In this document: positions 43,538-52,590 of the stretch, one piece after another | Numbering within the stretch: position 1 is the stretch's first letter | Layout: every line of letters starts with the position of its first letter | NCBI GenBank assembly: GCA_020687485.1 | Contig: JAJEQR010000003.1 | Location: 51,639 to 115,638 of the forward strand | Length of the DNA: 64,000 nt | Direction: 5' to 3' | Source: Hominifimenecus microfluidus | Lineage (GTDB): Bacteria > Bacillota > Clostridia > Lachnospirales > Lachnospiraceae | Translations under genes and position numbers: made by a program | Notes under the pieces: model-generated | The model's database searches: none | Told to the model about the DNA's origin: nothing | Seen by the model: only the letters and a program-made list of their open reading frames with translations

Positions 43538-44716
43538 ATGAAAATTACGAAAGTACAGATTGTTAAGACGCAGCCGATAAAGAAGAAGCCAAACTGGTAT
43601 CCGATTTTCGTTCTGATCCATACGGATGAAGGTATTGTCGGTCATGGCGAAATTGGTTTGGCTTACGGGAAGGCGCAGAGTGCAGGTGTTGGTCAGGGAA
43701 TTGAATATGCAAAGATGCTGATCGGGAAAGATCCGATGGACAGTGAAGCGATCTGGAATATGCTTCATCGGCAGACATTCTGGGGAATGAGCGGCGGAGC
43801 TGTTACTTTTGCAGGAATCAGCGGAATCGATATTGCGCTGTGGGATATTAAGGGTAAATATTACCAGACGCCTGTGTATCAGCTGCTGGGCGGTAAGAGC
43901 AGAAAGAAGATTCGCTGTTATGCCAGTCAGATTCAGCTCGGCTGGGGACAGAAGGGCTACCGCCATATAGAGCCGGAAGAATACGCGGAAGCAACCAGAC
44001 AGGCAATGGAGGCCGGTTTCAGTGCGGTCAAAGTGGATCCGATCGGAATTGATGATCAGGGCGGCTGGATGGAATGGGATACCCGGGGACTTCTCCAGAA
44101 CCGGCAGCTGAGCCTGATTGAGAAGCGGGTGGCGGCAATCCGGGAAGCCGGCGGAGAAGATCTGGATATTATTATTGAGGCACATTCTTCTACCGACGCG
44201 AATACAGCCATTCAGGTAGGCAAAGCGCTTGCTCCGTATCGGTGCTTCTACTTTGAGGAACCGACACAGCCGTTGAATTCCGATATGTATCGGGAAATTC
44301 GCAGTCAGGTTGACATTCCTCTGGCAGGAGGAGAGCGGATTCACAGTCGCTGGGGCTTCCGCCCGTTTCTGGAGGATCATTCTATTCAGGTAATTCAGCC
44401 GGATCTGTGTAATACCGGAGGAATTACAGAAGGAAAGAAGATCTGTGATATGGCAGCTGTCTATGATGCCGGAGTACAGCTTCATGTCTGCGGAGGTCCG
44501 ATCTCCAATGCGGCGGCTATACAGCTGGAGACGGTAATTCCGAATTTCATTATTCATGAGACACATGAATATGCGATTGTTCCGGAGAACATTGCATTGT
44601 GTAAGTATAATGACCAGCCGGAGAACGGATTCCTGGAAGTATCCGATCGGCCGGGCATCGGACAGGAACTGGATGAGGATATTTTAAAGTGCAGTGAAGT
44701 ATACACAATAGAATAA
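43538..44716 (+). CDS. Enolase-superfamily acid-sugar dehydratase (mandelate racemase group)
   Basis: The 392-residue protein has the capping N-terminus and barrel of the mandelate racemase/galactonate dehydratase group. Metal ligands and catalytic groups appear in FSAVKVDPIG, DIIIEAHSST, CFYFEEPTQPL, PLAGGERIHSRWGF and a late HVCGGPISNAA (His base). The GERIHSRWGF form is that of DgoD/ManD-type dehydratases, so dehydration of a hydroxy acid is expected. The substrate is unknown. It leads the operon. Confidence 0.85.
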   Translation: MKITKVQIVKTQPIKKKPNWYPIFVLIHTDEGIVGHGEIGLAYGKAQSAGVGQGIEYAKMLIGKDPMDSEAIWNMLHRQTFWGMSGGAVTFAGISGIDIALWDIKGKYYQTPVYQLLGGKSRKKIRCYASQIQLGWGQKGYRHIEPEEYAEATRQAMEAGFSAVKVDPIGIDDQGGWMEWDTRGLLQNRQLSLIEKRVAAIREAGGEDLDIIIEAHSSTDANTAIQVGKALAPYRCFYFEEPTQPLNSDMYREIRSQVDIPLAGGERIHSRWGFRPFLEDHSIQVIQPDLCNTGGITEGKKICDMAAVYDAGVQLHVCGGPISNAAAIQLETVIPNFIIHETHEYAIVPENIALCKYNDQPENGFLEVSDRPGIGQELDEDILKCSEVYTIE

Positions 44717-44727
44717 AGGAGGATAAG

Positions 44728-45603
44728 ATGGAGATTACCGTAAATACGAAGCTTCACCCGGTACTGGGAAAGCCGCTGAAGCAGTCACTTTCATCCCGGA
44801 TGGGTAATCGGATGTATGAGAAACTGGGGCTGGACTATTATCGTTTCCCGATTGAAGTGGATCGCGAGGATCTGGGAGCAGTGGTAAATGGCCTGAAGCG
44901 GATGAATGTAGATTCTTTTGGCGTGACCAAGCCTTATAAGGTGGAGATCCTTCCGTATCTGGATGAGATCGATGAGCTGAGCTTGAAAATCGGAGCTGTG
45001 AACAGCGTCCGGGTTATCGATAAGAAGCTTTACGGAAGAAATATTGACGGCCTGGCCTTTGTGCAGGCGCTGGTGGAGGATACGGGCTGTAAACTGGAAG
45101 AGACCGATTTCTTCTGTTTTGGAGCCGGGGGCGCCGGGAGAGCCATCTGCTGTACGCTTGCTTATTGCGGAGCAAGACATATTACGATTACAGATAAATT
45201 TGATTCCTGTGCAGAAGATCTGGTAAAGAAGATCAATGAAGAGTTTGCACCAGTGGCTGATCAGGTACTGTATGAGAATAAGCAGGAGCTGCGAGAAGCT
45301 TTTGGGAGCTGCAAGGTGGTTATGAACGTATCCGGTGTAGGAATGTATCCTCATCTGGGTGAGTCACCGGCAGATAAAGAATGGTTCCGAAAGTCACAGA
45401 TTGCCTTTGATGCAACCTACAATCCTGCCAGGACACAGTTCCTGAAGGATGCAGAAGCAGCGGGATGTTTTGTCTTTAACGGAAAAAACATGCTGATCCG
45501 CTGTTCCATGATCGGATTTGAAGAACGCCTGGGAGTTCATCCTCCGTATGAAGAGTGGTCGGAGATTTTTGACGAGGTTTTAAAGGAATCTGCGATATCG
45601 TAA
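44728..45603 (+). CDS. Shikimate/quinate dehydrogenase family protein
   Basis: The 291-residue AroE fold has the substrate loop GKPLKQSLSSRMGN, SFGVTKPYK (catalytic Lys), GAVNSV, NIDGLAF (catalytic Asp in place of the usual NTDG context) and the NAD(P) loop FGAGGAGRAICCTL. Its place among catabolic and transport genes, not aro genes, suggests oxidation of an imported cyclic acid such as quinate or shikimate. That substrate is inferred. Confidence 0.85.
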   Translation: MEITVNTKLHPVLGKPLKQSLSSRMGNRMYEKLGLDYYRFPIEVDREDLGAVVNGLKRMNVDSFGVTKPYKVEILPYLDEIDELSLKIGAVNSVRVIDKKLYGRNIDGLAFVQALVEDTGCKLEETDFFCFGAGGAGRAICCTLAYCGARHITITDKFDSCAEDLVKKINEEFAPVADQVLYENKQELREAFGSCKVVMNVSGVGMYPHLGESPADKEWFRKSQIAFDATYNPARTQFLKDAEAAGCFVFNGKNMLIRCSMIGFEERLGVHPPYEEWSEIFDEVLKESAIS

Positions 45604-45621
45604 GAAAGAGAGGAAAGACGG

Positions 45622-46062
45622 ATGAAAAAAGTATTGATGATGCACGGGCCGAGCCACAATATGTTTGGTCACAGGGACAAGAACTTGTATGGAACGGTAA
45701 CTTACGAAGAAATTAATCGAAAGATGGAGGAGACGGCGAAGGAGCTGGGACTGGAGCTGGAGATATTTCAGTCCAATCATGAAGGAGATTTTATCGACAA
45801 AGTGCAGGAGGCCTTCTTTCAGAAGGTTGATGCAGTAATTGCAAATCCTGGCGGATGGACGAACAGTAGCATTGCCGTGAAGGATGCGTTGGATATTCTG
45901 ACTTGCCCCCGCGTGGAGGTTCATATGTCAAATGTCTTTAAGAAGCATAACGGAACGGCTCAGGCGGAGACGGCGAAGACGGCGACAGGGGTTATTATTG
46001 GGTTTGGTGCAGAAGCGTACTGTCTGGCCTTGCAGGCAGTGGCGGCGATTTTAAAAGACTAA
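45622..46062 (+). CDS. Type II dehydroquinase-like protein with altered active site
   Basis: The 146-residue protein has the AroQ flavodoxin-like fold and length. Compared with Mycobacterium tuberculosis AroQ (recalled), Arg18 and Tyr23 of the lid loop, Asn75 and His101 are kept. The catalytic His81 is Asn (NPGGWTNSSIA) and Arg112 is Thr. The substrate loop reads HGPSHNMFG rather than NGPNLNxLG. It is unlikely to be a normal biosynthetic dehydroquinase and more likely acts on a related compound from this pathway. Confidence 0.8.
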   Translation: MKKVLMMHGPSHNMFGHRDKNLYGTVTYEEINRKMEETAKELGLELEIFQSNHEGDFIDKVQEAFFQKVDAVIANPGGWTNSSIAVKDALDILTCPRVEVHMSNVFKKHNGTAQAETAKTATGVIIGFGAEAYCLALQAVAAILKD

Positions 46063-46088
46063 AGAAGAACAAACGGGAGGTAAAAAGG

Positions 46089-47180
46089 ATGAATAAGAGA
46101 AGAGTGATGGCTGCGGTGCTGGCAGGAGTTATGGGATGCTCTATGATCGGATGCTCGGGGGATAAGACAGCAGATACGACTACAAGCGCGGCAAAGACGG
46201 AGACAACTGCTGCATTAGTAGAAACGAAGGCAAGCGAAGCAGCAGGTGCAGTAGCTGGCGAATGGAAGCCGGAGCGGAGCATTAATGCAGAGATCGGCTA
46301 TGCAGCCGGAGGATCGACGGACAGTGCGCTTCGTCCGCTGTTCTCGATTGCGGAAGGCATTATTGGACAGACGATTACGGTAAATAATACGTCCGGTGCT
46401 TCCGGATCTACCTCGTTCCAGGCGGCGATGGAGCAGGCGGCGGATGGCTATACGCTGGTAATCGGCGCGGAGACCCCGGCATTGTTCGATGCTTTCGATC
46501 TGAGTGACTATACCTACGATGATACGGAGATTATTATGGTGGTTGCCAGCGCGAATAATAATATTTTCGTGAAAGCAGACAGCCCTTATCAGACAATAGA
46601 AGAACTGATTGATGCTGAAGTAGCAAATCCGGGATCGATCGTTAAGGTTGCCAGCGGTACCTGCGGTACGAATGCGAATAACTCCGCAATTATCAAGTAT
46701 TTTACCGGCGCAGACTTCACGGCATATACGGCGGATGGATCCTCCAGCGCAGTAACGACGGTTCTTGGCGGCTTTGCTGATTTTGGTATGGGTTCACTGG
46801 CTACGCTGGGTGATTATATCGAAAGCGGAGAGATCCGTGTATTATGTACGGTAGATAAAGAGCGAATCCGTGACGATATCCCCTGCATCACAGAGTACTA
46901 TCCGGAGATGGAGGAGTATCTGCCGAACACGGCTTTTTATGCGATCACGGTAAAAGAGGGAACGGATCCGGCGATCATCGAGTACTATACCGAAGTATTC
47001 CAGCAGGCGTTTGAGAGCAGCGAATACCAGGATATGCTTGCAAATGTGGGACTGACGCCTCTGGGACTGATCGGAGACGAGGCAAGAGAGTATATTGACA
47101 CCTACAGAAAGAACAGCATCAGTGTGCTGTATGATACCGGCGCAATTACTTCTTCTCCGGCGGATCTAGGAATCGAATAA
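46089..47180 (+). CDS. TctC-type solute-binding lipoprotein
   Basis: The 363-residue Bug-family receptor of a tripartite tricarboxylate transporter starts MNKRRVMAAVLAGVMGCSMI. A lipobox lies just after (SMIGC), then a Thr/Ala/Glu-rich linker. The mature fold has the typical IGYAAGGSTDSALRPL and NTSGASGSTSFQAAME phosphate-loop-like regions that grip a carboxylate. AACGGGAGG precedes the start. It works with the TctB and TctA genes that follow. Confidence 0.92.
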   Translation: MNKRRVMAAVLAGVMGCSMIGCSGDKTADTTTSAAKTETTAALVETKASEAAGAVAGEWKPERSINAEIGYAAGGSTDSALRPLFSIAEGIIGQTITVNNTSGASGSTSFQAAMEQAADGYTLVIGAETPALFDAFDLSDYTYDDTEIIMVVASANNNIFVKADSPYQTIEELIDAEVANPGSIVKVASGTCGTNANNSAIIKYFTGADFTAYTADGSSSAVTTVLGGFADFGMGSLATLGDYIESGEIRVLCTVDKERIRDDIPCITEYYPEMEEYLPNTAFYAITVKEGTDPAIIEYYTEVFQQAFESSEYQDMLANVGLTPLGLIGDEAREYIDTYRKNSISVLYDTGAITSSPADLGIE

Positions 47181-47217
47181 AAAGAAAACATTCCGAAAGG
47201 TGGGATGAGACAGAGTT

Positions 47218-47721
47218 ATGAACGAAAAGAAAAATATAGATTCAAAAAGTGAAGAGAAGCTTCCGCCGGGAGGACATACCTCAAGCCTGCTGTTTCTGGC
47301 AATTGGCGTTATCTTCTTTGTACAGTCCTTGCAGCTCTATCAGAAGGATCCTTCGCCCAGCGGTTCAGGTACATTTCCAATGATTATTTCCGGTCTGCTG
47401 ATTGTGCTGACAGTGATTGATTTTCTTCAGAAGCTGAAGAAGAAAACGGAGGTCTCCGGACTTCCGGCTGGTGAAAAGCTTTCCGTTACGCTTAAGTACC
47501 TCTTCCCGAAGGACAGCCTGGTATTTCTGTTAATGAGTATTGCTTTTTATCTGACGCTGGAGTTTGGCGTATCATTTATGATTGCTTCGCCGATCTTCCT
47601 GCTGATATCGATGTGTTACCTGATTCCCCATAGTTTCGTGAAGAATCTGATCTATACGGTGGTCAGCTGTGCTGCAATCTATGTGATTTTCACGATGCTG
47701 TTCAAGGTTTCTTTACCGTAG
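47218..47721 (+). CDS. TctB-type small membrane subunit
   Basis: The 167-residue protein has four helices (LLFLAIGVIFFVQSLQLY, the SGTFPMIISGLLIVLTVIDF region and two C-terminal helices), the pattern of TctB. The PSPSGSGTFP segment is typical. It is needed for TctABC transport, though its exact job is unclear. Confidence 0.88.
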   Translation: MNEKKNIDSKSEEKLPPGGHTSSLLFLAIGVIFFVQSLQLYQKDPSPSGSGTFPMIISGLLIVLTVIDFLQKLKKKTEVSGLPAGEKLSVTLKYLFPKDSLVFLLMSIAFYLTLEFGVSFMIASPIFLLISMCYLIPHSFVKNLIYTVVSCAAIYVIFTMLFKVSLP

Positions 47722-47732
47722 GAGGTGTTGGA

Positions 47733-49238
47733 ATGAGTATTATATCGGCTTTATTGACTCCTTTTACGGATCCGCTGATGTTGCTTGCACTGTCGCTGGG
47801 AACTTTTGCCGGTGTATATGTAGGTGCAATTCCCGGATTAACCGGTACGATGGCGGTATCATTGTTGGTGTCACTGACGTTTGGATGGTCTACGCATGTT
47901 TCCCTGGCCGCCATGATCGGCGTATACGTAGGAGCTGTATTTGGAGGATCACGGTCTGCGATTCTGCTGAATATTCCGGGGGCGCCGGCAGCGGTTGCGA
48001 CTGGATTTGATGGATATCCGATGGCACAGAAGGGAAAGGCGGCGCAGGCGCTTGGAATTACCACTACAATGAGCGTTGTCGGAGGTGTGTTCGGAGTTCT
48101 GTGTCTGGCGATTTTTACTCCGGTCGTATCCAAAGTCGCATTGAACTTCAGCCCAATGGATTACTTTATGCTAGGCGTTATGGGGCTTATGATGATCGGC
48201 GCTCTTGGCGGAGGTTCCATGATCCGCGGTCTGATGGGAGCCTGCGTGGGAATTCTTCTGGGGCGGATTGGATCGGACAACCTTACCGGTGTGCTTCGGT
48301 TTACGCTTGGTATGAATGAATTGAAGGCAGGTATTCCCAGTGTAGTAGCGATGATCGGTCTGTATGGTTTTTCAGAAGCGCTTATGCAGCTGAAGGACAA
48401 AAATTTTGGAGTTGTCAAACAGGATCTTTCGCGCATTGTCCCTCATTTCTCTGAGGTGAAGAAACATCTGGGATTAACGCTTCGCTGCTCTTCAATCGGT
48501 ACGTTGATTGGCGCTCTTCCGGGAGCAGGCGGTACTGTGGCGGCGCTGCTTGCCTACGACCATGCCAAGAGAACTACGAAGAATCCGGAGGTTCCTTTTG
48601 GTGAAGGTGCGGTTGAAGGTCTGGTTGCTCCGGAATCATCAAATAATGCGGCAGTCGGCGGCGCTTTTATCCCGATGCTGACGCTTGGCGTTCCCGGAGA
48701 TGCGGTTACGGCGATTATCATGAGCGCGCTGGTGGTACATGGCATGAATCCGGGTCCCTTGTTGATGAAGAATTCCAGCGACCTGTTTTATATTGTCGTG
48801 TCGCTATGTCTGCTGGCGAATGTTCTTCTCCTTCCGTTCGGTCTGACCGGAATTAAGATCTTTGCCAAATTTGTTGAGATCCCGAAGGGACGCCTCTTCC
48901 CGATTATCGTGATTCTGGCAGTTACGGGTGCGTATGTTACGAATAACATGACCTTCCATATTGCCTGGATGCTGATCTTCGGTTTCCTTGGATATCTTTT
49001 GAAGAAATGGAAATATTCGGCGTCGCCTCTGGTTCTTGGTATCGTACTTGGAAGTATGCTGGAGACGAATATGCGGAATGCGATCATTTCCTTCCGTGGT
49101 GTTGGCGGAGCGATCGCAAGCGTATTTACGAGACCGATTTCGCTGGTACTGTTCTTGGTGATTTTGTACACGATGATCAATCGTACCGTTCTCTGGAAGA
49201 AATTTATGTCACTCTTTAAAAGACAGAAAAATAGTTAG
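47733..49238 (+). CDS. TctA-type large membrane subunit
   Basis: The 501-residue transporter has about 11 helices. TctA marks are GAIPGLTGTMAVSLLVSLTF, the GGSRSAILLNIPGAPAAVAT loop and, in the second half, GALPGAGGTVAALLAYDHAK, APESSNNAAVGGAFIPMLTL and GVPGDAVTA. It moves a carboxylate captured by the TctC receptor, driven by an ion gradient. AGGAGG precedes the start, 11 bases after TctB. Confidence 0.94.
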   Translation: MSIISALLTPFTDPLMLLALSLGTFAGVYVGAIPGLTGTMAVSLLVSLTFGWSTHVSLAAMIGVYVGAVFGGSRSAILLNIPGAPAAVATGFDGYPMAQKGKAAQALGITTTMSVVGGVFGVLCLAIFTPVVSKVALNFSPMDYFMLGVMGLMMIGALGGGSMIRGLMGACVGILLGRIGSDNLTGVLRFTLGMNELKAGIPSVVAMIGLYGFSEALMQLKDKNFGVVKQDLSRIVPHFSEVKKHLGLTLRCSSIGTLIGALPGAGGTVAALLAYDHAKRTTKNPEVPFGEGAVEGLVAPESSNNAAVGGAFIPMLTLGVPGDAVTAIIMSALVVHGMNPGPLLMKNSSDLFYIVVSLCLLANVLLLPFGLTGIKIFAKFVEIPKGRLFPIIVILAVTGAYVTNNMTFHIAWMLIFGFLGYLLKKWKYSASPLVLGIVLGSMLETNMRNAIISFRGVGGAIASVFTRPISLVLFLVILYTMINRTVLWKKFMSLFKRQKNS

Positions 49239-49251
49239 GAGGATTTAAGCT

Positions 49252-49707
49252 ATGGATATCAAAGAAATTGAAAAGATTGTAAAGATCATCAAGCCTTTCC
49301 GGGAAGGACAGGCGGAGGCTGTTCAGCTGGGAGATCCCTCTCTTCGTTATGAGTATATTAAGGAAGACGGGACGAAAGGAACTTTTGGATCTTGCAGAAA
49401 GGTTTTTCGCTGTATCAATGAAAGGGACGAATATGGCGCTTCAACAAAGTTCAAGGTAGGTCTTACAATCTTTGCTCCGGGAGAAGGCGGACCAGTTCAT
49501 GTTCATGAGAACAGTGAAGAGTTCAGCTATATTATTCAGGGAAAAGGCGTTCAGCTGGACAAAGAAGGCCATATCGTGGGTTACTATGAGAAAGGCGATG
49601 TTAAGTTTGTTCCGGCAGGCGCTTACCATGGAGGATTTGCAATCGGCGACGAGCCGATGGTAATGCTCTGGGCATATTCTGAAGGCGGAGAACTTCCGAA
49701 GGAATAA
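49252..49707 (+). CDS. Single-domain cupin protein
   Basis: The 151-residue cupin has the metal-site motif GPVHVHENSEEFSYIIQGKG and second motif FVPAGAYHGGFAIGDEP. Small cupins in sugar-acid clusters often are isomerases, epimerases or lyases, or sense the substrate. Here no specific activity can be read. Confidence 0.85.
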   Translation: MDIKEIEKIVKIIKPFREGQAEAVQLGDPSLRYEYIKEDGTKGTFGSCRKVFRCINERDEYGASTKFKVGLTIFAPGEGGPVHVHENSEEFSYIIQGKGVQLDKEGHIVGYYEKGDVKFVPAGAYHGGFAIGDEPMVMLWAYSEGGELPKE

Positions 49708-49723
49708 TCAGAGGTATAAAACG

Positions 49724-49764
49724 AAAAGGGTAACGGCCGGAAAGCAGGTTCTGTTACCCTTTTC
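49724..49764 (+). terminator. Hairpin with T-run inside the operon
   Basis: AAAAGGGTAAC ... GTTACCCTTTTCC forms a strong stem, 17 bases after the cupin stop and before the LarA-like gene. It may stop or reduce transcription into the last four genes. Confidence 0.65.
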
Positions 49765-49785
49765 CTGATAGAGGAGAAAGATTAT

Positions 49786-51063
49786 ATGAGAACGATTGAA
49801 CTGCCCTATCTTAGAGGAAGAAAAGAACTGCACATCAAAGAGGAGCAGCTGAAAGCGGTAATAACGGCAAGAACAAAAGAGTATAAGGCAGATAAAGGTG
49901 AAATCGAACTGATCCGGGAAGCATTGGAAAGTCCCATTGGAACACCGTGCCTTCGAAAACTGGCGGAGGGAAAGAAAAAGGTTGTGATTGTAACCAGCGA
50001 CCATACGCGTGCGGTTCCCAGCAGGCTGACACTTCCGCTGCTGCTGGAAGAAATTCGAAATGGGAGTCCAGGGGCTGAAATCACAATATTGATTGCGACC
50101 GGTCTTCACCGGCCAACAACGAAAGCAGAGCAGCGGGCCATGTTTGGAGATGAAATCGTAGACCATGAAAAAATTGTTGTAAATCAGGCATTTCAAAAGG
50201 AAGATTATTCTTATCAGGGAAAGCTTCCGTCAGGAGCGGAGTTGTGGGTGAATCGTCTGGCGGTAGAATGTGATCTTCTGATTACGGAAGGCTTTATCGA
50301 GCCGCATTTCTTTGCCGGATTTTCAGGCGGTAGAAAAAGCATTCTTCCCGGAATCTGCAATGCGGCGACGGTCAATGAAAATCATTCCTACAAGGCGATA
50401 TCCAGTCCGTATGCAAATGCAGGCGTATTAAAGAATAACCCGATTCATAATGACATGGTGGAAGCGGCAAGAAGGGTGAATGTTCAGTTTATCCTGAATG
50501 TTGCCCTGGATGAAAACAAGAAGGTGATTGCTGCATTTGCCGGGGATCTGGAGGAAGCACATGCAAAGGGCGTTCAGTTCGTGCGGTCGCTGGCGCAATG
50601 TGAACCGGTAATGGGAGACATTGTAATTACTTCCAATGGAGGTTATCCCCTGGATCAGAATCTGTATCAGGCTCCAAAAGCTGCGGCAACGGCAGAAGTG
50701 TGCTGCAGGCCAGGCGGCGTGATCATTCTGGTTGCCAGCTGCTGCGATGGAATTGGCGGTGTACATTTTGAGAAGCTTATGCGAATCGGAAATGAAAATG
50801 AAATCGATGATTTCTTATCTAAAATCCCACCGAAGGAAAGCATTCCGGAACAGTGGTGCGCGCAGATCTTTGCCAGAATTCTGAGAAAACATAAATTGAT
50901 CCTGGTATCTGATCTGGATGCAGAGCTGGTAACGCAGCTGAATATGATACCGGCGAATTCACCGGATGAAGCGCTGGATAAAGCGAGACAGATTGTAGGC
51001 GGAAATGCAGAGGTTGTTGTAATTCCGGACGGAGTGGCCGTGTTGGCAGTGAACGGGGAGTAA
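49786..51063 (+). CDS. LarA-family nickel-pincer racemase/epimerase-like protein
   Basis: The 425-residue protein matches the DUF2088/LarA family, which racemises 2-hydroxy acids with a nickel-pincer cofactor. Visible marks are TSDHTRAVPSRLTLPLLLEE, ATGLHRPTT, IEPHFFAGFSGGRKSILPGI (pincer-binding Lys region), and NHSYKAISSPYANAG. No cofactor-making larB, larC or larE genes are in the window. Within this cluster it may invert a hydroxyl centre of a pathway acid. Confidence 0.87.
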   Translation: MRTIELPYLRGRKELHIKEEQLKAVITARTKEYKADKGEIELIREALESPIGTPCLRKLAEGKKKVVIVTSDHTRAVPSRLTLPLLLEEIRNGSPGAEITILIATGLHRPTTKAEQRAMFGDEIVDHEKIVVNQAFQKEDYSYQGKLPSGAELWVNRLAVECDLLITEGFIEPHFFAGFSGGRKSILPGICNAATVNENHSYKAISSPYANAGVLKNNPIHNDMVEAARRVNVQFILNVALDENKKVIAAFAGDLEEAHAKGVQFVRSLAQCEPVMGDIVITSNGGYPLDQNLYQAPKAAATAEVCCRPGGVIILVASCCDGIGGVHFEKLMRIGNENEIDDFLSKIPPKESIPEQWCAQIFARILRKHKLILVSDLDAELVTQLNMIPANSPDEALDKARQIVGGNAEVVVIPDGVAVLAVNGE

Positions 51064-51067
51064 AGCG

Positions 51068-51382
51068 ATGAACGAAGAAGGACTGGCATTAAAAGTAGAT
51101 GACAGAGATAACGTTGCAACTGTTTTTTCCAACGAAGTAATAGCTGGAAGCTGTATTTATGTGAGAGATAAAAAAGGAAACCAGGAAAAGATTGAGGTAA
51201 GATCCGATATTCCTTTTGGCCACAAGGTTGCTCTGGAAGATATTTCACAGGGAACAAGGATTATGAAATACGGGGAATGTATCGGTGCGGCGAGCCATGA
51301 CATAAAGAAAGGGGATTATGTGCATGTGCATAATCTGGAAGCTCTGCGCGGCCGCGGTGATTTAAACGGGCAGGAGGATTAA
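51068..51382 (+). CDS. Small (SAF-domain) subunit of an altronate dehydratase/sulfolactate lyase-type enzyme
   Basis: The 104-residue SAF domain (LKVDDRDNVATVFSNEV, VRSDIPFGHKVALEDISQGT, IMKYGECIGAASHDIKKGDY, VHVHNLEALRGRGD) equals the N-terminal part of UxaA or the whole of SuyA. It ends two bases before the large subunit begins. The split form occurs in SuyAB and in some sugar-acid dehydratases. Confidence 0.88.
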   Translation: MNEEGLALKVDDRDNVATVFSNEVIAGSCIYVRDKKGNQEKIEVRSDIPFGHKVALEDISQGTRIMKYGECIGAASHDIKKGDYVHVHNLEALRGRGDLNGQED

Positions 51383-51384
51383 AA

Positions 51385-52560
51385 ATGTATTCATTTCAGG
51401 GATATCGCCGGCCGGATGGCCGGTTTGGATCAAGAAATCTGGTGGCAGTTATTCCCAGTGTAATCTGCGCGAATGACGTCGGGCAGGCGATTTGCCGTCA
51501 GGTGCAGGGGACGATCGGGTATTTTCATCATCAGGGATGCTGCCAGCTTCCGCTGGACTTGAAGCGGGTGACGGATGTACTTTCGAATCTGGGACAAAGC
51601 CCGAATGTTGCGGCAGCTCTGGTAATCAGCCTTGGTTGTGAAGGAACAGATCAGAATCGGATTGTAGAAGAAATTCGCGCAACCGGCAAACCGGTGGAAA
51701 TTATTCGGATTCAGGAGCTGGGAGGAACTTCGCGCGCGATTCAGGCAGGAATTGACGCAGCGGGACGGCTGGTTCGCCAGATTTCCGGGTTACAGCGGGA
51801 GACGGCGGATATCTCCGAGCTTACCATGGCGATAAAGTGCGGTGCTTCCGATACGACGAGCGGTATGGCGTCGAATTGCGTGATCGGTTATGTGGCGGAT
51901 AAGCTGGTGGATCTGGGAGCAACGGTCGTATTCGGAGAGACGACAGAATTTCTGGGCGGAGAGCATATTCTGGCGAACCGGGCGGTTGGCGGCGCTGACG
52001 GACCGGTAGGACAGAAAATCTATCAGATTGTTGATGAAATGGAAAAGCGGGCGATGGCCGTGGGCGAAGATATGCGGGGCGGTCAGCCGACGCCGGGAAA
52101 TATTGCCGGTGGATTGAGCAGCATTGAAGAGAAGAGTCTGGGCGCGATTGTGAAGAGCGGACATCGGCCGATTCAGGGAGTTTTGGAGTATTGTGATCGG
52201 ATCGATGGGAAGAAAGGACTGTGGATCAAGGATTCACCAGGACGCGAGCCGGAGATTCTGACAGGTATGGCGGCGACAGGAGCGCAATGTATGATGTTTT
52301 CTACCGGGCGCGGAGCTCCGCAGGGATTTCCTTCCATGCCGGTCATTAAAATCTGCGGAAATCCGAATACCTATGAGCATATGAAGTATGATATGGATCT
52401 GAATGCGGGGCGGATTATTCTGGGAGAAAAGAGCATCGAAGAAGTTGGCGAGGAAGCCTTTGCGCTTCTGCTTCAGGTGCTGAACGGACAGATGACGAAG
52501 AATGAAGCACTGGGATATTACGGTTCTATGGATATATTCTGCCTGGGACCGGTAATCTAA
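51385..52560 (+). CDS. Large subunit of an altronate dehydratase/sulfolactate lyase-type enzyme
   Basis: The 391-residue UxaA_C/SuyB-type protein has the family segments GYRRPDGRFGSRNLVAVIPS, GCCQLPLDL, AIKCGASDTTSGMASN, GETTEFLGGEHIL and MFSTGRGAPQGFPSMPVIKI. Such enzymes use iron to dehydrate altronate or galactarate, or to remove sulfite from sulfolactate. Without a phylogeny I cannot choose, and the neighbours favour a carboxylic hydroxy acid. Confidence 0.88.
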   Translation: MYSFQGYRRPDGRFGSRNLVAVIPSVICANDVGQAICRQVQGTIGYFHHQGCCQLPLDLKRVTDVLSNLGQSPNVAAALVISLGCEGTDQNRIVEEIRATGKPVEIIRIQELGGTSRAIQAGIDAAGRLVRQISGLQRETADISELTMAIKCGASDTTSGMASNCVIGYVADKLVDLGATVVFGETTEFLGGEHILANRAVGGADGPVGQKIYQIVDEMEKRAMAVGEDMRGGQPTPGNIAGGLSSIEEKSLGAIVKSGHRPIQGVLEYCDRIDGKKGLWIKDSPGREPEILTGMAATGAQCMMFSTGRGAPQGFPSMPVIKICGNPNTYEHMKYDMDLNAGRIILGEKSIEEVGEEAFALLLQVLNGQMTKNEALGYYGSMDIFCLGPVI

Positions 52561-52590
52561 GATGGATAAAGAGAGTAAGGAAGGCGACAG

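Noticed and set aside
45622..46062. Ordinary biosynthetic aroQ
   Set aside because: Two catalytic positions are replaced and the gene is embedded in a transport and catabolic operon.
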